A DNA stretch of 47,295 bases from an uncultured Clostridia bacterium (GTDB lineage: Bacteria; Bacillota; Clostridia; TANB77; CAG-465), in the NCBI GenBank assembly GCA_934130595.1, contig CAKOYF010000010.1, positions 1 through 47,295 of the forward strand. The letters run 5' to 3'. Position 1 is the first letter of the stretch, and each line of letters starts with the position of its first letter. A model generated the notes under the pieces. The model worked only from the letters and a program-made list of their open reading frames with translations, was not told where the DNA came from and did not search any database. Position numbers and translations under genes: made by a program. Positions 43,653 through 47,295 of this stretch are shown here, piece after piece.

Positions 43653-44576
43653 TTATTTTCTATTAGATAATACCATAAAAGCTACTTCACTAAATTCTAT
43701 TTTCTTTTGCTTTTCAAGTATTAGCGTTTCCTTTACTGCTAATTCCTTTATGTCTTTTATATTAATAAATGTAGGATTATACCCTATTCTATCTAAGATC
43801 TTTTTAAGTGTATTTACCATTATTTCATCTGAATTAGAATATACTACTTCTACTGTTAAGCCACTTTGTTCTAGTTTTTCAATTAATTCTAGGTTTAGTA
43901 AACTTACATTATCTTTTATAGAGTCTTCTAAATTATCTGTATTTAAATTTACAAATATCTTGTCTAATTCTACTAATATTCTATTAAGGTTATCTCCCTT
44001 TAACAATGTATTATACATATACTTTACTGAATAATCTCTATATTTTATATCTGCCTTTTCTCCAATATATGAATTAACTTTTGATTCAAAGTCATAAAAA
44101 ATATTATTTAATGCCTTATCTCCTTCTTGTTCTGTATAGATGTCATAATCTATAAATTCGCCAATATTTTCAATAGTATCAATGCTAATACTATAATAAT
44201 ATTCTCTATCTTTTCTTACATATGTTTCTTTTAGTACATTTAAAGTTATATATTTATAATATCCTAAATTAGCTAAAAAATTAGCTATATTTTCTTTTTG
44301 AGATACTTCTAAATACACATTTTGATTATTTTTAAGCTCAAGTTGACTAATATTGTCTGCAAACCCATTAAATGATAATACAAGTTCTTTATTATTTATA
44401 GTTCTTAGTCTTATACATGTATCTTTTTCTAGTAATTCAAAATTAGCATCCATGTAATACACATCATTTTCTAATGTACTGCTTTTAAATATAAATCCTT
44501 CCTTTTGCATAAATTCTTTTATCTTTTCTTTATCTTTACAAAAATATTTAGTTTTAGATTTTATCCTTGTTGCCAT
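43653..44576 (-). CDS. CYTH-like domain protein with an unassigned C-terminal extension
   Basis: The 307-aa protein has an N-terminal half (about 1-175) that resembles the CYTH family (CyaB-type adenylate cyclase, thiamine triphosphatase). Conserved-looking segments are DTCIRLRTINNKELVLSFNG, LNVLKETYVRKDREYYYSI and DTIENIGEFIDYDIY. The usual N-terminal ExExK metal and phosphate motif is missing (here RIKSKTK), so tunnel chemistry may be lost or altered. Residues 180-307 form an extra domain with strand-helix pattern (LTVEVVYSNSDEIMVNTLKKIL) that I do not recognise. It lies 11 bases after maf on the same transcript. The family assignment is moderate; activity is doubtful. Confidence 0.7.
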   Translation of the reverse strand: MATRIKSKTKYFCKDKEKIKEFMQKEGFIFKSSTLENDVYYMDANFELLEKDTCIRLRTINNKELVLSFNGFADNISQLELKNNQNVYLEVSQKENIANFLANLGYYKYITLNVLKETYVRKDREYYYSISIDTIENIGEFIDYDIYTEQEGDKALNNIFYDFESKVNSYIGEKADIKYRDYSVKYMYNTLLKGDNLNRILVELDKIFVNLNTDNLEDSIKDNVSLLNLELIEKLEQSGLTVEVVYSNSDEIMVNTLKKILDRIGYNPTFINIKDIKELAVKETLILEKQKKIEFSEVAFMVLSNRK

Positions 44577-44587
44577 TTTTTTCCTCC

Positions 44588-45172
44588 TTAATTTAAATCT
44601 TTTAAACTATATCCTAAATCATTTATATTAGTATAAAGCTTCCCAAGAGGTAGTCCTAATACATTATAATAGTCTCCATCTAGCTTTTCTAGGAATAAAG
44701 ACATAGTTCCCTCTAAAGAATAGCCTGCTTTTTTTAACAAATTATCTTCATGTTCTACATACCATAATATATCTTCTTCTGATATATTTTTAAAGTATAC
44801 ATCAGTAACACAAGAAAAAGTCTTTCTGTTTCCGTTACTAGTATCTATAATTGTTACACCGGTAATTCCTTGGTTTTTGACTCCACTAAGTTGTCTTAGA
44901 TTTTCTTTTGCCTCTTCAATACTTTTAGGTTTTTGATATTTCTTCCCATCTTTATATATAATTGAATCTGCAGCAATTACTAAAAAATTTCCCTTGCCTA
45001 CTTTTTTAGCAACAGCTTCTGCTTTATTTAAAGACAATTCCTCAACATATTTACAAGGATCTTTAGCTGTTGAGACTTCATCTATATCGCTTGTTACTAT
45101 GTCATATTTTATATTAAGTTCATCCATTATTTTTCTTCTAGTTATAGAAGATGATGCAAGTATAACTCTCAT
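44588..45172 (-). CDS. maf: Maf-like nucleoside triphosphate pyrophosphatase
   Basis: The house-cleaning Maf/HAM1-like enzyme hydrolyses non-canonical or pyrimidine NTPs to NMPs. The 194-aa length is typical. The N-terminal motif is ILASSSITRRKIMDEL, the catalytic Asp is Asp69 in IAADSIIYKDGKKYQKP, and the later conserved block LPLGKLYT is present. In Bacillota it often sits near cell-division genes, but here it heads a two-gene unit with a CYTH-like protein. The start follows GGAGGAAA. The consensus promoter lies back to back with the tRNA promoter. Confidence 0.94.
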   Translation of the reverse strand: MRVILASSSITRRKIMDELNIKYDIVTSDIDEVSTAKDPCKYVEELSLNKAEAVAKKVGKGNFLVIAADSIIYKDGKKYQKPKSIEEAKENLRQLSGVKNQGITGVTIIDTSNGNRKTFSCVTDVYFKNISEEDILWYVEHEDNLLKKAGYSLEGTMSLFLEKLDGDYYNVLGLPLGKLYTNINDLGYSLKDLN

Positions 45173-45192
45173 ATGCTTTCCTCCACACTATT

Positions 45193-45220
45193 ATTATATC
45201 AATTGAACGTAAAATGTCAA
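45193..45220 (-). promoter_or_regulatory. promoter for maf
   Basis: TTGACA, 16-nt spacer, TATAAT on the minus strand. Confidence 0.8.
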
Positions 45221-45267
45221 ATTTAATGAATAAATATAATTATTTTGCATAAAATATTCAAAAAGGG

Positions 45268-45296
45268 TTGACAAGTAATGATTATTGTACTATAAT
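45268..45296 (+). promoter_or_regulatory. consensus promoter for tRNA-fMet
   Basis: TTGACA, 17-nt spacer, TATAAT on the plus strand, 17 nt before the mature tRNA 5' end. Confidence 0.9.
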
Positions 45297-45313
45297 AAAA
45301 GAGCATTAAGAAT

Positions 45314-45389
<76 letters not shown>

Positions 45390-45394
45390 TAAAT

Positions 45395-45417
45395 GAGGCT
45401 TTGAGCCTCTTTTTTTA
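45395..45417 (+). terminator. intrinsic terminator of tRNA-fMet
   Basis: GAGGCT/AGCCTC stem with a 3-nt loop followed by eight T. Confidence 0.9.
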
Positions 45418-45448
45418 TTTTTATTTTAGAATATTTATACACAAAAAA

Positions 45449-45470
45449 GCGAGCTATATGCTCGCCTTTT
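45449..45470. terminator. hairpin with T-runs on both strands
   Basis: GCGAGC/GCTCGC with a 5-nt loop. TTTTTT follows on the minus strand and CTTTTT on the plus. No gene on the minus strand feeds it. A second inverted repeat (GCTTTTTGT/ACAAAAAGC, 14-nt loop) lies next to it at about 45478-45509. Confidence 0.55.
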
Positions 45471-45589
45471 TACTTATGCTTTTTGTAATTTGTTACATTC
45501 ACAAAAAGCTATTTTCTATCTTTAAAAATTCTAAGTAATTATTTTACTTTTTATATTTTAATTTAAAACTTCAATTACCTATCCCCTAT

Positions 45590-45630
45590 ATAATCTTTAA
45601 ATTTATAGATTAACATTTAATATAGATTAT
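45590..45630 (+). promoter_or_regulatory. conserved leader core, copy 1
   Basis: ATAATCT (45590-45596) can pair with AGATTAT (45624-45630) just before the AAAAGAG ribosome-binding site. Compared with copies 2 and 3 the enclosed segment is shorter and the long upstream leader is absent. I could not identify a clear promoter for copy 1. Confidence 0.5.
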
Positions 45631-45645
45631 GAAAAGAGAATGCTT

Positions 45646-45897
45646 ATGAAAAATAGTATTTTACAAGAAGTATTGTATAGTGTCTTTGTTGAAGACACTA
45701 AAGCTTTTAAAGCTTTTATTGATGCAGAATATCTACAAGCAATAACTTGTTTGGATTCTGAAAAAGATAAAATCCTAGCTGAAATAGATAATCAGTTAGA
45801 TTACATCTTTGCTAGAATAAAAGCAGAAGGTGCATGTGCCGCACCTTCTCAAAAAATAGAGTTAGTAAAAATAATGAAAAACACTTTTAAAAAGTAG
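45646..45897 (+). CDS. tandem-array small protein, copy 1 (83 aa)
   Basis: I do not recognise this family. The 83-aa protein is hydrophilic and mostly helical, with one cysteine (ITCL) and no signal peptide. I use the second ATG (45646), because the ribosome-binding site AAAAGAG is too close to the ATG at 45640. It differs from copies 2 and 3 at many positions, mostly conservatively (I/V, D/E, K/R), so the protein is under selection. The core SEKDKILAEIDNQL is nearly identical in all copies. The coding sequence also holds RNA hairpins at 45678-45700 and 45825-45849. The latter's 7-nt loop encodes residues that differ in each copy. Confidence 0.82.
   Translation: MKNSILQEVLYSVFVEDTKAFKAFIDAEYLQAITCLDSEKDKILAEIDNQLDYIFARIKAEGACAAPSQKIELVKIMKNTFKK
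45678..45700 (+). other. coding-region hairpin I, copy 1
   Basis: TAGTGTCTT/AAGACACTA, a 9-bp stem with loop TGTTG. In copies 2 and 3 the second pair changes from A-T to G-C (TGGTGTCTT/AAGACACCA), a compensated change. Confidence 0.65.
45825..45849 (+). other. coding-region hairpin II, copy 1
   Basis: AGAAGGTGC/GCACCTTCT, a 9-bp stem identical in all copies, with loop ATGTGCC here. Copies 2 and 3 have CACCTAC and TCCAACC. Confidence 0.65.
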
Positions 45898-45975
45898 ATT
45901 CATAAAATCAACTCTATTAGTATAATTATAACATAATAAGGCGATGGTGTCAAAGCATAGGAAATAATTTTTCTA

Positions 45976-46004
45976 AAAAAGCAGCTACTAAAAAGCTGCT
46001 TTTT
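45976..46004 (+). terminator. terminator of array copy 1
   Basis: AAAAAGCAGC/GCTGCTTTTT, a 10-bp stem with a 9-nt loop; the T-run forms the end of the 3' arm. Confidence 0.85.
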
Positions 46005-46085
46005 AAATTATCTTATTTACTTATTATATTTTATCTTTTTTAACATTATTTTTTTATCAAAGTCTTTCTTCTCCACCTCTAAAAT

Positions 46086-46114
46086 TTTACTTTATTTCCA
46101 AAAAATGGTATAAT
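46086..46114 (+). promoter_or_regulatory. promoter for array copy 2
   Basis: TTTACT, 17-nt spacer, TATAAT, with an extended -10 (TGGTATAAT). Confidence 0.78.
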
Positions 46115-46136
46115 ATAAGTAGGCAAACTATATTTT

Positions 46137-46267
46137 CAAATTTGAAGTAACTACTTCATTTGTTGTTATTTTGAATTTAAAATAAAGTTTTAGCAAAGAC
46201 ACCTTACCCTTTATATAATCTTTAAACTTATAGATTAACACCTAAGTTAATACTTGGTAGAGATTAT
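46137..46267 (+). promoter_or_regulatory. structured 5' leader of array copy 2
   Basis: Hairpins include TGAAGTA/TACTTCA flanked by CAAA/TTTG (about 46137-46162), ACCTAAGT/ACTTGGT (about 46239-46258), and a closing helix ATAATCT (46215-46221)/AGATTAT (46261-46267) that ends next to the ribosome-binding site. CAAAGACACC (46194-46203) is perfectly complementary to GGTGTCTTTG in the coding region (46316-46325). Confidence 0.55.
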
Positions 46268-46282
46268 GAAAGGAGAATGCTT

Positions 46283-46534
46283 ATGAAAAAAGAAAGCTTA
46301 AATGAAATTTTATATGGTGTCTTTGTTGAAGACACCAGTGCTTTTAGAATTTTTCTTGAATCAGAACAATTGTATGCAATTACTTGCTTAAGTTCTGAAA
46401 AAGAAAAAATTCTAGCTGAAATAGATAATCAGTTAGAATATGTCTTTAAAAGACTAAAAGCAGAAGGTGCCACCTACGCACCTTCTAAAACAACAGAGTT
46501 TCTAGAAATTATGAAAGATACTTTTAAAAAGTAG
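46283..46534 (+). CDS. tandem-array small protein, copy 2 (83 aa)
   Basis: Second member of the unknown 83-aa family, nearly identical to copy 3 (about seven differences, mostly in the last third). The start is the second ATG (46283), 7 nt after AAAGGAG. Conserved stretches are LYGVFVEDTSAFRIF, AITCLSSEK and ILAEIDNQLEYVFKRLKAEG. The short variable segment after AEG is ATY here, ACA in copy 1 and APT in copy 3. It has its own promoter, a 160-nt leader and a terminator, so copies may be controlled individually. No secretion signal, toxin-like motif or DNA-binding motif is evident. Confidence 0.83.
   Translation: MKKESLNEILYGVFVEDTSAFRIFLESEQLYAITCLSSEKEKILAEIDNQLEYVFKRLKAEGATYAPSKTTEFLEIMKDTFKK
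46315..46337 (+). other. coding-region hairpin I, copy 2
   Basis: TGGTGTCTT/AAGACACCA, a 9-bp stem with loop TGTTG. Its 5' arm can instead pair with the leader (46194-46203). Confidence 0.65.
46462..46486 (+). other. coding-region hairpin II, copy 2
   Basis: AGAAGGTGC/GCACCTTCT with loop CACCTAC. Confidence 0.65.
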
Positions 46535-46611
46535 ATTCGTAATCACAACTCTGTAGTATAAGTATACCACAGTAAGGCAATGATGTCAAAGCATAGGGAA
46601 TAATTTTTCTA

Positions 46612-46640
46612 AAAAAGCAGCTACTAAAAAGCTGCTTTTT
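46612..46640 (+). terminator. terminator of array copy 2
   Basis: Same 10-bp AAAAAGCAGC/GCTGCTTTTT hairpin as copy 1. Confidence 0.85.
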
Positions 46641-46721
46641 AAATTATCTTATTTACTTATTATATTTTATCTTTTTTAACATTATTTTTTTATCAAAGTC
46701 TTTCTTCTCCACCTCTAAAAT

Positions 46722-46750
46722 TTTACTTTATTTCCAAAAAATGGTATAAT
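46722..46750 (+). promoter_or_regulatory. promoter for array copy 3
   Basis: TTTACT, 17-nt spacer, extended -10 TGGTATAAT; identical to the copy 2 promoter. Confidence 0.78.
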
Positions 46751-46918
46751 ATAAGTAGGCAAACTATATTTTCAAATTTGAAGTAACTACTTCATTTGTT
46801 GTTATTTTGAATTTAAAATAAAGTTTTAGCAAAGACACCTTACCCTTTATATAATCTTTAAACTTATAGATTAACACCTAAGTTAATACTTGGTAGAGAT
46901 TATGAAAGGAGAATGCTT

Positions 46919-47170
46919 ATGAAAAAAGAAAGCTTAAATGAAATTTTATATGGTGTCTTTGTTGAAGACACCAGTGCTTTTAGAATTTTTCTTGAATCTG
47001 AACAGTTGTATGCAATTACTTGCTTAAGTTCTGAAAAAGATAAAATCCTAGCTGAAATAGATAATCAGCTAGAATATGTCTTTAAAAGACTAAAAGCAGA
47101 AGGTGCTCCAACCGCACCTTCTAAAACAACAGAGTTTCTAAACATTATGAAACATACTTATAATAAGTAG
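46919..47170 (+). CDS. tandem-array small protein, copy 3 (83 aa)
   Basis: Third member of the unknown 83-aa family. It matches copy 2 through residue 26 at the DNA level, then diverges mildly. The variable segment is APT. Its C-terminus reads MKHTYNK instead of MKDTFKK. In RNA terms this change keeps a small hairpin: ACTTT/AAAGT in copies 1 and 2 becomes ACTTA/TAAGT here. The start is the second ATG (46919) after AAAGGAG. Hairpin I is at 46951-46973 and hairpin II at 47098-47122 with loop TCCAACC. Confidence 0.83.
   Translation: MKKESLNEILYGVFVEDTSAFRIFLESEQLYAITCLSSEKDKILAEIDNQLEYVFKRLKAEGAPTAPSKTTEFLNIMKHTYNK
47098..47122 (+). other. coding-region hairpin II, copy 3
   Basis: AGAAGGTGC/GCACCTTCT with loop TCCAACC. 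Confidence 0.65.
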
Positions 47171-47247
47171 TTTTGTAACAAGAACTCTGTAATATAATTA
47201 TACCACAACAAGGAAATGGTGTCAAAGCATAGGAAATAATTTTTCTA

Positions 47248-47276
47248 AAAAAGCAGCTACTAAAAAGCTGCTTTTT
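47248..47276 (+). terminator. terminator of array copy 3
   Basis: Same 10-bp hairpin as copies 1 and 2. The sequence to the window end continues as in the earlier inter-unit regions. Confidence 0.85.
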
Positions 47277-47295
47277 AAATTATCTTATTTACTTA

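Larger units (their letters stand above)
45898..46282 (+). other. 385-bp inter-unit region between copies 1 and 2
   Basis: It holds the 3' untranslated region of copy 1 with AACTCTATT (45910-45918), which pairs with AATAGAGTT in the coding end (45855-45863). It also holds the terminator at 45976-46004, a T-rich spacer, the extended -10 promoter at 46086-46114, and a roughly 160-nt leader for copy 2 with several hairpins. No open reading frame was seen. Confidence 0.75.
45963..46362 (+). repeat. 400-bp exact duplication, first copy
   Basis: By direct reading it is identical to 46599-46998, covering terminator, spacer, promoter, leader and the first 26 codons. It indicates very recent duplication or gene conversion. 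Confidence 0.85.
46535..46918 (+). other. 384-bp inter-unit region between copies 2 and 3
   Basis: Same content as the previous inter-unit region: AACTCTGT (46547-46554), which can pair with ACAGAGTT (46493-46500); terminator; spacer; promoter; and leader. From 46599 onward it is an exact copy of 45963 onward. No open reading frame was seen. Confidence 0.75.
46599..46998 (+). repeat. 400-bp exact duplication, second copy
   Basis: Identical to 45963-46362 by direct reading, offset 636. Confidence 0.85.
45590..47295 (+). repeat. tandem array of about 636-bp gene units (at least three copies, running off the window)
   Basis: Three open reading frames start at 45646, 46283 and 46919 (spacings 637 and 636). 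Each has a conserved leader core (ATAATCT...AGATTAT before the ribosome-binding site), a related 3' untranslated region and a matching terminator. The window ends 19 bases after the third terminator, inside sequence that precedes the promoter of the next unit in the two earlier junctions, so a fourth copy is likely. Copies 2 and 3 share a 400-bp perfect match. Confidence 0.9.

Noticed and set aside
45640..47295. CRISPR array or short-repeat satellite
   Set aside because: The repeat unit is about 636 bp and contains a gene, promoter and terminator. There are no short direct repeats with unique spacers.

Overview
The window is AT-rich (roughly 28-30% GC by eye) and reads as the chromosome of an anaerobic, Gram-positive Clostridia-type bacterium. 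Reasons: consensus sigma-A promoters (TTGACA/TATAAT) and AGGAGG ribosome-binding sites; intrinsic terminators tight against stop codons; a DUF4364 protein, a DUF421/DUF4363 pair and a long U32/DUF3656 protein typical of Bacillota; an LPXTG wall anchor. The exact lineage cannot be read from the sequence; an uncultured gut Clostridia is a reasonable guess. No prophage, IS element, CRISPR array or rRNA operon was seen. One tRNA gene (initiator fMet) is present.

Layout. 1-8.7 kb: unknown single-gene units, an ECF-like sigma factor, yigZ, the proteostasis operon tig-clpP-clpX, and a two-gene operon of unknown proteins. 8.8-16.5 kb: a cyclic beta-1,2-glucan synthase-like enzyme split into two adjacent genes (GT84/GH189-like part and GH94 part). 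16.6-29.6 kb: housekeeping genes in short units (YbaK deacylase, typA, marR, cmk-plsC, DUF4364-serS, ysxC, DEAD-box helicase, dapA) mixed with small unknown genes, the DUF421/DUF4363 pair and a small membrane protein. 29.7-35.0 kb: a zinc-ribbon membrane protein, a U32 protein and rlmB. 35.0-43.4 kb: a surface-protein locus. 43.6-45.4 kb: a CYTH-like protein, maf and tRNA-fMet. 45.6 kb to the window end: at least three tandem copies of an 83-aa gene inside a roughly 636-bp unit.

How the genes work together. The surface locus encodes an LPETG-anchored protein with an N-terminal cohesin-like domain and Ig-like repeats, followed by two secreted proteins with CAP_assoc_N, CAP and Ig-like domains that each end in a two-repeat dockerin. 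This suggests a cell-wall scaffold that captures CAP proteins through cohesin-dockerin pairing, with no glycoside hydrolase in the locus. A perfect 12-bp hairpin terminator between the scaffold and its clients could set their ratio. The split glucan synthase probably makes beta-1,2-glucan, with the GH94 polypeptide acting on the product in trans.

The most unusual sequence is the tandem array at the right end. Each copy has a long structured leader, several hairpins inside the coding region that covary between copies, a loop that differs in every copy, and its own terminator. It looks like a family of structured mRNAs that also encode a small protein; its function is unknown. All identifications are by motif reading; no database search was possible.
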